NCBI GenBank assembly: GCA_027593305.1
Contig: JAQCJA010000081.1
Coordinates: 1 to 12,917, forward strand
Source: a bacterium
GTDB taxonomy: Bacteria; Latescibacterota; UBA2968; UBA8231
Length of the DNA stretch: 12,917 bases
Direction of reading: 5' to 3'
This document shows, piece by piece, positions 7,185 through 12,917 of the stretch. The notes beneath the pieces are model-generated. The model was not told the origin of the DNA. It saw nothing but the letters and a program-made list of their open reading frames with translations, and ran no database searches. Made by a program: the position numbers and the translations under genes. Every line of letters begins with the position of its first letter. The first letter of the stretch is position 1.

Positions 7185-7405
7185 GCGGATACATGGGCAG
7201 GAGTGTGAGTGGGACATGGCGTGCCACGCGGCTGAAGTGCCTGTCCAGGGACATCAGTTGGAGGCCATTGTGGATCGCGTGCTGGCGTCAGGATCAGACC
7301 GTTGGTGACGACCAGATTCTCCTCGAGAAGGGTGTCCAGAGCCTGCCCCGAGTCGGGCCCTCGCAGGTAAGCGATCCAGACGGAGCTGTCGACCAGTACG
7401 CTCAC
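7174..7405 (-). pseudogene. VapC-type PIN-domain toxin, internally deleted and frameshifted
   Basis: The gene starts with GTG 7405, overlapping the stop of the preceding antitoxin frame as vapBC pairs often do. The first 40 or so residues are a good PIN-domain N-terminus: VLVDSSVWIAYLRG, with the first catalytic Asp, through NGLILT. The frame then loses all similarity. In another frame (bases 7287 down to the TGA at 7174-7176) a PIN C-terminus appears: QHAIHNGLQLMSLDRHF, with the last acidic residue, followed by SRVARHVPLTLL. The two ends meet at about 7285-7295, so the middle of the domain, roughly 60 codons judged from the usual 125-135 residues of VapC, has been deleted with a change of frame. 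Active VapC proteins are RNases; this one lacks the central acidic residues and should be inactive. The frame starting at GTG 7405 continues to base 6941 only as antisense of the PhyH gene. Confidence 0.75.
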
Positions 7406-7484
7406 CCACGATTTCTCAGCGCGTCGAGATCTGCATCGAGTTGTTGCTCATGGCGACGCCGATCTCATGGCGACTCCGATGCAT
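7402..7484 (-). pseudogene. Remnant of the cognate antitoxin gene (3' end), frameshifted by a tandem duplication
   Basis: Read on -, the frame that ends at TGA 7404-7402 overlaps the GTG start of the toxin and encodes RRRHEQQLDADLDALRNRG, a charged helical tail like those at the ends of VapB-type antitoxins. A stop lies just upstream in this frame. If one copy of the 17-bp tandem repeat at 7447-7480 is removed, the frame joins smoothly to MHRSRHEQQLDADLDALRNRG, starting from ATG 7484-7482. The usual DNA-binding N-terminal part of an antitoxin cannot be recognised further upstream, so most of the gene is gone or has diverged. The identification rests on position, overlap and composition, not on a diagnostic motif. 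Confidence 0.45.
7447..7480. repeat. 17-bp tandem duplication
   Basis: CTCATGGCGACGCCGAT (7447-7463) is followed at once by CTCATGGCGACTCCGAT (7464-7480), with one mismatch in 17. Since 17 is not a multiple of three, the duplication breaks the antitoxin frame on the - strand. Confidence 0.9.
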
Positions 7485-7497
7485 ACGATTGCAGAGA

Positions 7498-7509
7498 TGT
7501 ATGCATACA
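7498..7509. promoter_or_regulatory. 12-bp perfect palindrome, possible toxin-antitoxin operator
   Basis: TGTATGCATACA is a perfect palindrome just upstream (in the - direction) of the antitoxin remnant. A second, partial copy, GATGCATAC, lies at 7478-7486, and the two ATGCAT centres are 22 bp apart, close to two helical turns. ATGCATACGAT (7479-7489) and ATGCATACAAT (7501-7511) match at 10 of 11 bases. Paired palindromes of this kind are typical autoregulatory operators of vapBC-like operons. The function is inferred from position only. Confidence 0.4.
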
Positions 7510-7642
7510 ATCTGTGGGACGCGAGGAGCATTCGCAAGCACCCTCGTCCCGGTTCACGTCACACCTGGGTCATGGGCATTGTCCACTCCTGTCCCTTGGA
7601 GGCGACCCGGCCCAAGCCATATCTTAGCCACCTACCCATCAC

Positions 7643-7648
7643 GAGGAG
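7643..7648 (+). promoter_or_regulatory. Ribosome binding site of the CBS-domain gene fragment
   Basis: GAGGAG sits 6 bases before ATG 7655. This strong site shows that 7655 was the real start of a gene, although only its first 38 or so codons survive. The gap from 7485 to 7642 holds the palindrome described at 7498-7509 and nothing else I can name. Confidence 0.75.
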
Positions 7649-7654
7649 ACTGTC

Positions 7655-7768
7655 ATGGCATCCCACGCGAAGACGGCGGAGCAGATCCTTCAGGATAAGG
7701 GCAGAGAGTTGTACACGGTGGAGGAGGGCGCAACAGTCCTGGAGGCACTGCGCATCATGGTGGAGAGA
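7655..7768 (+). pseudogene. CBS-domain protein, N-terminal fragment
   Basis: From ATG 7655 the first 38 residues read as the start of a CBS-domain protein: AEQILQDKGRELYTVEEGATVLEALRIMVER in register with the family (pieces AEQILQDKG at 8-16, LYTVEEGATVLEAL at 19-32, IMVER at 34-38). CBS pairs usually bind adenosyl nucleotides and regulate a partner enzyme or channel. After about base 7768 the similarity stops; the frame runs on to 7942 only because it reads the opposite strand of the MscS gene. Nearly all of the first CBS motif and the whole second one are missing, so no functional domain can form. A small intact CBS protein (about 140 residues) was probably here before a deletion joined it to the convergent channel gene. 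Confidence 0.7.
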
Positions 7769-8478
7769 TCGAAGTTCAGCGAACTGTCGCCGAATCCAAG
7801 AAACTGCACCTGTGGTCCGGGTTCAGCGAGAAGTTCCGTGTTGGCGGCGGCGACCGCGAGCAGTGTGTCACGCACCTTCTCCACATCTGCGCCGTACGAA
7901 ACACCTACCGGCACATGGATTCTGGTCCGCGGATCACGGTAGCTCCAGTTCGTCACCACCTCACTGACGAAGCGCGAGTTGGGCACCAGGATCGAGACGT
8001 TATCCTGGGTTTCGATGAGCGTGCTGCGGGCATTGACGGCGCGTACGGTGCCGAGCGTACCGGCAACGTCGACAAAGTCGTCAACCTGAATCGGTCGCTC
8101 AAAAAGCAGGATCAGTCCGCTGATGAAGTTGCTTGCCACGTTCTGCAGACCGAAGCCGATGCCGACCATCAGCACAGCACCCAGCGCGGCGAAGGCCGTC
8201 AGGTCGATCCCCAGCAGATCGAGAGCGGCGAAACCACCCACCAGCAGCACGACATAACGCACAACGCGCGCAACGGACTCCTGCAGGCCGATGTTTACTG
8301 CAGCATGCCTGAACACGGTTCGACGCAGCAGCCGTACCAGCAGATGGGCGCTGAGTAACGTGGCGCCAACAATCAGCAGGAACTGCGCAATCTCGGCGGG
8401 AGAGATTTGCAGGTTCTGCACACTGATCAATGGGTTGCTGGCTGACTGCTGCGGACTGTCGAGGACCTGGGCACCCAT
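7690..8478 (-). pseudogene. MscS-family mechanosensitive channel, 3'-truncated
   Basis: From ATG 8478 the product keeps the MscS core: three membrane segments (roughly 29-50, 73-93 and 96-125), the pore helix GIGFGLQNVASNFISGLILL (106-125), the beta domain with VDDFVDVAGTLGTV (132-145), PNSRFVSEVVTNW (166-178), and the start of the C-terminal alpha/beta domain ending FLGFGDSSLNFDL (226-238). Residues 239-262 are not MscS; they are the antisense of the CBS fragment, and the stop at 7690-7692 is accidental. An intact channel would go on for some 30-50 residues to finish the cage domain. It may be nonfunctional, though the pore and beta domain are complete. A TTG at 8502 would add 8 residues and is less likely. 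No clear ribosome site precedes ATG 8478. Confidence 0.75.
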
Positions 8479-8590
8479 TTCAGGCGGGCGTCCAGGTTTC
8501 AACTGATCTCATGTCTCAATCCACGTAAGGGGCGTGCGGCACGTTTACAGATACGTGCTGCAAAAGAACGCTGTTCGACGGTATTGCACC

Positions 8591-8610
8591 ATGGACGGCT
8601 TGCCGTCCGT
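8591..8610 (+). other. Small hairpin in the leader of the second mscS gene
   Basis: GGACGG-CTTG-CCGTCC forms a perfect 6-bp stem with a 4-base loop, extendable by T-G and A-T pairs. It lies 61 bases before the GTG start at 8672, in the 193-bp gap between the divergent channel genes. No T-run follows, so it is not a standard terminator. I see no convincing promoter in this gap on either strand. Confidence 0.35.
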
Positions 8611-8659
8611 CATCAGGAGACCGAAGTTGACGCATCGCCCCGAAGCCAAGGGTAAGAGT

Positions 8660-8665
8660 GAGGAG
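8660..8665 (+). promoter_or_regulatory. Ribosome binding site that fixes the second mscS start
   Basis: GAGGAG lies 6 bases before GTG 8672. This start puts a clean signal peptide at the N-terminus; the in-frame GTG at 8534 would place 46 unrelated, polar residues before it. Confidence 0.75.
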
Positions 8666-8671
8666 TGGAAA

Positions 8672-9730
8672 GTGAAATCTGCATGTAAGACCCGCTTCTG
8701 TCGGCGACTTTGGATGTTGCTGACGTGGGCGGTGTGTGCATCTGCCGTTCCGGTCCTGGCACAGCCCGAGTCCGCCATGCCTGAACCGATCATTGCCGAG
8801 CCCGGCATCCGTGAGTTTCTCAGCAGCCTTTTCGGCCTGGCAGATCTCGACATCGCAGACAAACTCCTGCGCGTCGCCATCGTTCTTTTCATCGTCTTGT
8901 TCGCTAAGGTATTTCTGTTTGTCGTGCGTCGCGTCAGTCGCTGGATGGTCTACGCCGGATGGGGACCTTTCAGATACATATTTCGTGACCATCAGCGTTC
9001 CATCACGATCCATGCACTGCTGATCAGTCTGGCCCACTACGTAGTCTATGGTATTGCCCTGGGTTATATCCTGGGGGAGTTGGGAGTTGACTACACGACG
9101 TATCTGGCGTCGCTGTCCCTCGTCGGGATCGCCATCGGCTTCGGTTCCCAGGGATTGGTGCAGGACGTTGTCACGGGTTTCTTCATCCTTTTTGAGGGCC
9201 AGTTCTTCGTTGGTGACATGGTGGCAATCTCCGGCCAGGTCGGCGTCGTCGAAGCCATTGGGCTGCGCACGACCCGCGTGCGTGACTACCTGGGCGCCGT
9301 CGTCGTGCTGCAGAATCGCAGCATCGCCATGGTCATGCGCTACCCTTCGGGGGCCATGCATGCCGTCGTGGATGTAGCGATCACACGGGACTCGGCAGAT
9401 CGGGCAGCCGACCTGCTGCAACGGACGACCAACGAGTTGGCGAAACAGTTCGGCGGGGTCGTGACGGGGGCCGTGCGTGTCCAGGGGCTTGTGGAACTGG
9501 CGACTGGAGAGTGCTTCGCGCGGCTGCAGACAGGAATCTGGCCAGCCCAGCAGTGGGTGATCGACACGCAACTGGTGCCGCGCATCCGCGAGATTTTTGA
9601 ACGGGAGGGAATCGAGATTCCTGCGGCACGTATCGTGGCTTTCTACCACGAACAGGGGGATGAAATCGGGTTGCCAGGTCAACCCCCACCCACCCTCAGC
9701 GCGGGCTGGATGACAGACGACGCCGATTGA
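8672..9730 (+). CDS. MscS-family mechanosensitive ion channel with signal peptide
   Basis: This 352-residue membrane protein starts at GTG 8672. Residues 1-30 look like a cleavable signal peptide (KTRFCRR, a hydrophobic core, then VLA before QPESA), so the N-terminus would be periplasmic. Membrane segments follow at roughly 64-86, 112-135 and 144-176. The last holds the pore helix IAIGFGSQGLVQDVVTGFFI (153-172), followed by the beta-domain entry FFVGDMVAISGQVGVVEAIG (178-197) and TTRVRDYLGAVVVLQN (200-215). The C-terminal domain is complete and a Pro/Gly-rich tail ends the protein. MscS channels open when membrane tension rises and let solutes and ions out after a drop in osmolarity. It is transcribed divergently from the truncated MscS gene and stands 97 bp before a third one. 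The family is sure; gating and selectivity are not predictable. Confidence 0.88.
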   Translation: MKSACKTRFCRRLWMLLTWAVCASAVPVLAQPESAMPEPIIAEPGIREFLSSLFGLADLDIADKLLRVAIVLFIVLFAKVFLFVVRRVSRWMVYAGWGPFRYIFRDHQRSITIHALLISLAHYVVYGIALGYILGELGVDYTTYLASLSLVGIAIGFGSQGLVQDVVTGFFILFEGQFFVGDMVAISGQVGVVEAIGLRTTRVRDYLGAVVVLQNRSIAMVMRYPSGAMHAVVDVAITRDSADRAADLLQRTTNELAKQFGGVVTGAVRVQGLVELATGECFARLQTGIWPAQQWVIDTQLVPRIREIFEREGIEIPAARIVAFYHEQGDEIGLPGQPPPTLSAGWMTDDAD

Positions 9731-9827
9731 TGTCTCGCTGTTGGGAACCACGGAGTTGGTGGCAGCAGGCGGGACGGACCTGGACTATGGCCAACCTGAG
9801 CATCCTACTTGAACAGAAGGTGAGCCG

Positions 9828-10739
9828 ATGAGTGACGCCGTGGATCTGTACAGCAGAATGCGTGACTGGGGGCTGGAGTTGGTGCCGGAGACGATCACCG
9901 GGATCCTGTCCGGTCTGATCACGGTTGTTGCTCTCATCTTCGCCTACAAGGTCACACGGCGGATCCTGGTCGCAGCCCTGCGACGTCAGAGCCGCAGCGA
10001 CGCGCAGGTGGCGCAGGTCATGGGCATGGTCAAGTACGCCTTCATGCTGACCGGTATTGTCCTGGTGATCGTCAGCATGTCAGGATCGCTGGAGGCGATG
10101 GGACTGACCGTCGCCTTCGTCGGCATGATCATGGGGTGGTCCCTGCAGCGTCCCGTCACGGGTGTCGCCGCCTGGCTCATGGTCATGATCAAGCGCCCCT
10201 TTGTGATCGGCGATCGCATCATCATTCAGGGCGTCCGCGGCGATGTTCTCGATATCACGCCGACCCACATCCTGCTCGGCGAAGTGGGTGGCACCATTGG
10301 TGGCGAGGAGGCATCGAACCGCGGCATCCTGATTCCCAATGCCGTGCTCTTTGATCAGATGGTGACAAACTACGCCGTCTCCCAGGAATCGAAGTACATC
10401 CTGGCTGAAGTCAACGTGCGCGTCTCGTACGAGTCGGACTACAAGCTGGCGATCTCAACCCTGATTGAATGTGCCCGCAAAGTCACCGCTGATATCATCG
10501 CGATAACCGGCAAAGATCCTCTGGTTCGCTCCGAGTTCTTCGACTCCGGCGTCATGATGCGCCTGCGCTATGAGACCGTCGCCACCGATCGAGAGCGTAT
10601 CTCATCCGATATCGTCGGTTATGTGGTGGAAGCCTTCAGCAACAGTGACAGGCTCGGCTTCGCCTATCCGCACTCAGCGGTGGAGTACCGCGCGATGGAA
10701 GGCCTGCCGCCCGTGCTCAAGACGATCCAGTCGACCTGA
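9828..10739 (+). CDS. MscS-family mechanosensitive ion channel
   Basis: The product has 303 residues from ATG 9828 (AGAAGG at 9815-9820). Three membrane segments are seen (roughly 22-42, 68-86 and 91-121). The pore-lining region is MGWSLQRPVTGVAAWLMVM (102-120) and the beta-domain entry RPFVIGDRIIIQGVRGDV (123-140). Between this and PNAVLFDQMVTNY (170-182) sits a glycine-rich stretch, LGEVGGTIGGEEASNRG (150-166), longer than the usual short turn, so this is a different subfamily from the channel just upstream; the two are not recent duplicates. The pore helix lacks the Gly/Ala zipper of E. coli MscS and is richer in bulky residues. It has no signal peptide. The PilZ-like membrane protein follows after 43 bp, probably in the same transcript, which hints at shared regulation. 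Confidence 0.88.
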   Translation: MSDAVDLYSRMRDWGLELVPETITGILSGLITVVALIFAYKVTRRILVAALRRQSRSDAQVAQVMGMVKYAFMLTGIVLVIVSMSGSLEAMGLTVAFVGMIMGWSLQRPVTGVAAWLMVMIKRPFVIGDRIIIQGVRGDVLDITPTHILLGEVGGTIGGEEASNRGILIPNAVLFDQMVTNYAVSQESKYILAEVNVRVSYESDYKLAISTLIECARKVTADIIAITGKDPLVRSEFFDSGVMMRLRYETVATDRERISSDIVGYVVEAFSNSDRLGFAYPHSAVEYRAMEGLPPVLKTIQST

Positions 10740-10782
10740 TATCGTCTGCCTGACTCCGTGCCTGTCATTGGGTAGACCCCCC

Positions 10783-12009
10783 ATGGAATCCTACTTCATT
10801 GGCATCTGGCTGCTTCTGGCAGCCGTCCTCATCCCTCTCGCCGGTGCGACAGGTTGGCTGCTATACCAGCGGCACAGGACCGCCCGCCGGCGGCAGCGGG
10901 AGCGACGTGTCTTCGACGAACTGAACGACCTGGGGATTGATGATGTGGGTGTCTTCCTGGAAACTGGATCCGAAGCGGATCAGCCCCTTGGCGGCGCCCG
11001 CCTGGCCCGGCATCAGCAGGATCTGGCGCGCAAGGGGACCGGATTCTACGTCGCCCCCGCGGATGAAAACGACTGGCATGAACTCGCGACCGGTCACGAG
11101 CTCCGACTTCGATTCTCCGATGAGGGGGTCCGCCACGAATTGCGCTGCCGAATCGGTGGCCGGGTGCGGCTTACGGCCCGCACCCGACGTCGCTTCGGCG
11201 TCGAGGGCCGGTATCTCTACCGTTTGATCCCTGCCGGTGTCATCGTGCGTCGTGAACGCCGCGACATGATGCGGTTCTACGTGGGGTCAGAGGGCGGCAC
11301 GCCGCAGGGTACCACCGATGCCCGACGCTTTGTCGGACTGGAGGCCCGGATCCGCGCAACCGACTTCGACATCACCGGGCGGCGGCTCCCGCAGCGGCTC
11401 CGTTCGCGCGAACTGGGCGCCATTGGCCCTGATGACGGCGGCGACGCCGATGACGGCGGTCAGTCAGTGGACATCGTGGATTTCAGTGGCACGGGTCTGC
11501 TGGTGGAGGCATCCCTGGCGACGGTCGGCTGGCTGACCGGCCTCGGTGACCCGGACACACCCGAGGTTGCTCTCGACCAACTTGCGGAGCGGGCCCTGCT
11601 GGTCACGGTGGTGACGCGACTCGACTTCCCCGCCAAGGTCGAAGATCTGGAACCCGACGTGCGGCCTCGGACGCGGCTGTTGGCGGAGGCGGCACGGGTG
11701 TCCCTGATCGAAGAGGACGACCCGGACGATCACCGCGTCCGCATCGGTCTCGCCTTCCTCTATGAACCCCTCGACCGCGATCCGGTCACCGGATGGCCCC
11801 TGCGGTGGTCACTGGTAAAGGGGTTTGCCGAAGCCGATCACTTTGTCGCCATCCACAGCGCCCTCAATCAAGGGGCGGGATTCAATCCGAAGATCCGGGT
11901 ACTGCCCCGCCGCCGTCGCGATGAATGGATCTGTGACGTCGTCGTAGGGAAGGATCGCTCTGCTGGCGCTGCTGGAGGGACACGCAGCGCGCCGAACCGT
12001 ATTATCTGA
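10783..12009 (+). CDS. Membrane-anchored protein with PilZ-like (c-di-GMP-binding) motifs
   Basis: The protein has 408 residues from ATG 10783; the ribosome site is weak. One N-terminal membrane helix (about 5-27) is followed by RHRTARRRQRERR, which keeps the rest in the cytoplasm. Residues 53-150 resemble the YcgR-type N-terminal barrel that precedes PilZ. The PilZ signature pieces are RRERRDMMR (156-164, R-x-x-x-R twice) and DFSGTG (233-238, D-x-S-x-x-G), with late PilZ strands RLLAEAARVSLIEE and VRIGLAFLYEP further on. The two motifs are about 70 residues apart, against roughly 25-35 in most PilZ domains, owing to an acidic, glycine-rich insertion that includes the repeat DDGGDADDGG. If it binds c-di-GMP it could pass the signal to a membrane partner; the MscS channel 43 bp upstream is the obvious candidate. 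The PilZ call rests on motifs only, and the long insertion leaves room for doubt. Confidence 0.6.
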   Translation: MESYFIGIWLLLAAVLIPLAGATGWLLYQRHRTARRRQRERRVFDELNDLGIDDVGVFLETGSEADQPLGGARLARHQQDLARKGTGFYVAPADENDWHELATGHELRLRFSDEGVRHELRCRIGGRVRLTARTRRRFGVEGRYLYRLIPAGVIVRRERRDMMRFYVGSEGGTPQGTTDARRFVGLEARIRATDFDITGRRLPQRLRSRELGAIGPDDGGDADDGGQSVDIVDFSGTGLLVEASLATVGWLTGLGDPDTPEVALDQLAERALLVTVVTRLDFPAKVEDLEPDVRPRTRLLAEAARVSLIEEDDPDDHRVRIGLAFLYEPLDRDPVTGWPLRWSLVKGFAEADHFVAIHSALNQGAGFNPKIRVLPRRRRDEWICDVVVGKDRSAGAAGGTRSAPNRII

Positions 12010-12040
12010 AGTCACTTCCCCTCCCTTTCGCGGGTGATCC

Positions 12041-12917
12041 ATGATCGACGTCCCGCCCTCCACTGAGACCACCGTCGCCTCGCGCGGTCACGGCTTTGGC
12101 ACCGCGCCTGTTTTCCTTGCTGCCATCAGCACGATTCTTGGTGCTGTACTGTTTCTCCGCTTCGGCTTTGGTGTGGCCAATGTCGGGCTTCTCGGCGCCC
12201 TGCTGGTCATCCTGATCGGCCACATGATCACGATTCCCACGGCTTTGGCCGTGTCGGAGATCGCCACCAATCTCAAGGTCGAGGGTGGCGGCGAGTACTA
12301 CATCATCAGCCGTTCCTTCGGCGCCAGCATCGGCGCTGCCATCGGGATCTCGCTCTACCTGTCGCAGGCGATTTCCGTGGCCTTCTATATGATTGCCTTC
12401 GCTGAGGCCTTCCGCGACCTGTTCCCCTGGTTCGAGGCGACCTTCGGCTTCACACCCGACGTGCGTCTCATCAGTCTGCCCATGACCCTCATCATCGTCG
12501 CCGTCATGATCACCAAGGGTGCCGATCTCGGCGTCAAGGCACTCTGGGGGGTAACGGCGATCATCATCCTCTCCCTCGGCAGTTTCCTGCTGGGCCACGG
12601 TGCCGAGGCGGTCCCCTTCAGCCTGACCGATACGGTCGCCGAACCCGTCGGCTTCGCTGTCGTCTTTGCCATCTGCTTTCCCGCCTTCACCGGCATGACC
12701 GCCGGCGTCGGCCTGTCGGGTGATCTGCGCAACCCGCGACGCTCCATCCCGTTGGGGACCCTGCTGGGCACGGTCGCGGGGCTCTTCGTCTACGTGCTCG
12801 TTGTCGTCAAGATGCGCCTGAACGCCATGCCCGACGACCTCAACGGACACCTGGTGATGAGTGACATCGCCCTGTGGGGTCCGCTCATCCCGATCGGTCT
12901 GGGTGCGGCGACCCTGT
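12041..12917 (+). CDS. SLC12-like cation-chloride cotransporter / APC-superfamily permease (3' end outside window)
   Basis: From ATG 12041, 292 codons are present and the frame is still open at the window edge. After a short polar N-terminus the sequence follows the cation-chloride cotransporter branch of the APC superfamily. It has AISTILGAVLFLRFGFGVAN (28-47) as the broken first membrane helix, then EGGGEYYIISRSFG (81-94) and AGVGLSGDLRNPRRSIPLGT (221-240), the last being especially typical of SLC12 proteins. About eight membrane segments can be seen. In animals these carriers move K+ and/or Na+ with Cl-; bacterial members are little studied and some handle amino acids or polyamines. The start lies 31 bp after the PilZ-like gene, so the two are likely co-transcribed. 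Only a weak GGGTGA precedes the ATG. Its place behind two channel genes fits a role in ion or turgor balance. Confidence 0.82.
   Translation, partial: MIDVPPSTETTVASRGHGFGTAPVFLAAISTILGAVLFLRFGFGVANVGLLGALLVILIGHMITIPTALAVSEIATNLKVEGGGEYYIISRSFGASIGAAIGISLYLSQAISVAFYMIAFAEAFRDLFPWFEATFGFTPDVRLISLPMTLIIVAVMITKGADLGVKALWGVTAIIILSLGSFLLGHGAEAVPFSLTDTVAEPVGFAVVFAICFPAFTGMTAGVGLSGDLRNPRRSIPLGTLLGTVAGLFVYVLVVVKMRLNAMPDDLNGHLVMSDIALWGPLIPIGLGAATL

Noticed and set aside
7489..7511. Promoter TTGCAG ... TACAAT before the CBS fragment
   Set aside because: The spacing is only 11 bp, and the bases belong to the palindrome region.
7655..7942. A 95-residue protein from ATG 7655
   Set aside because: Only the first 38 or so residues are CBS-like; the rest is antisense of the MscS gene.
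8627..8658. Promoter TTGACG ... TAAGAG before the second mscS gene
   Set aside because: The spacing is 20 bp, the -10 is poor and it almost abuts the ribosome site.
8516..9751. Long open frame on the - strand (about 410 codons)
   Set aside because: It is the shadow of the MscS gene at 8672-9730; its composition is His/Asp/Gln-rich with no domain, as antisense frames are.
10570..10782. An upstream start at 10570 for the PilZ-like gene
   Set aside because: That stretch lies inside the preceding MscS gene in another frame; ATG 10783 gives a proper membrane anchor.
12002..12850. Open frame on the - strand rich in Asp, Gly and Glu
   Set aside because: It is antisense to the SLC12-like carrier, whose + frame has clear family motifs.

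Overview
This is a GC-rich chromosomal window from a bacterium. The gene families (UbiH/PHBH-type flavin monooxygenase, PstSCAB-PhoU, PilZ, VapC-type PIN, PhyH) and the AGGAG-like ribosome sites fit a proteobacterium, but nothing seen here fixes the genus.

Layout. (1) 1-911 holds the 3' part of a flavin monooxygenase gene. (2) 1007-6374 is a tightly packed phosphate uptake and signalling operon, all on +: pstS, phoU, pstC, pstA and two pstB genes. (3) 6384-7184, on -, is a PhyH-family Fe(II)/2-oxoglutarate dioxygenase. (4) About 7174-8478 is a zone of decay. It contains a VapC/PIN toxin gene with an internal deletion, the 3' end of its antitoxin gene broken by a 17-bp tandem duplication, a palindrome that may be the old operator, and the 5' parts of a CBS-domain gene (+) and an MscS gene (-) that meet tail to tail at about 7763-7771, so both lack their 3' ends. 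(5) 8672-12917 on + carries two intact MscS-family channel genes, a membrane-anchored protein with PilZ-like motifs, and the start of an SLC12-like cation-chloride cotransporter. This looks like an osmotic or ion-balance cluster.

The main discovery candidate is the Pst operon. The two adjacent ATPases have lost different, complementary motifs. PstB1 keeps LSGGQ but has Pro for the Q-loop Gln and Asn for the switch His. PstB2 keeps Walker A, Q-loop, Walker B and switch His but has LSLEE in place of LSGGQ. In a head-to-tail heterodimer all these losses fall in one composite ATP site and the other site stays fully canonical. This is the asymmetric layout known from heterodimeric ABC exporters, here in a phosphate importer. 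In the same operon PhoU is fused to a C-terminal low-molecular-weight phosphatase/ArsC-like domain whose catalytic Cys and Arg are replaced by Asp and Leu, so it is probably a pseudo-enzyme that binds rather than cleaves. Together they suggest a Pst system with a remodelled ATPase and a remodelled regulator.
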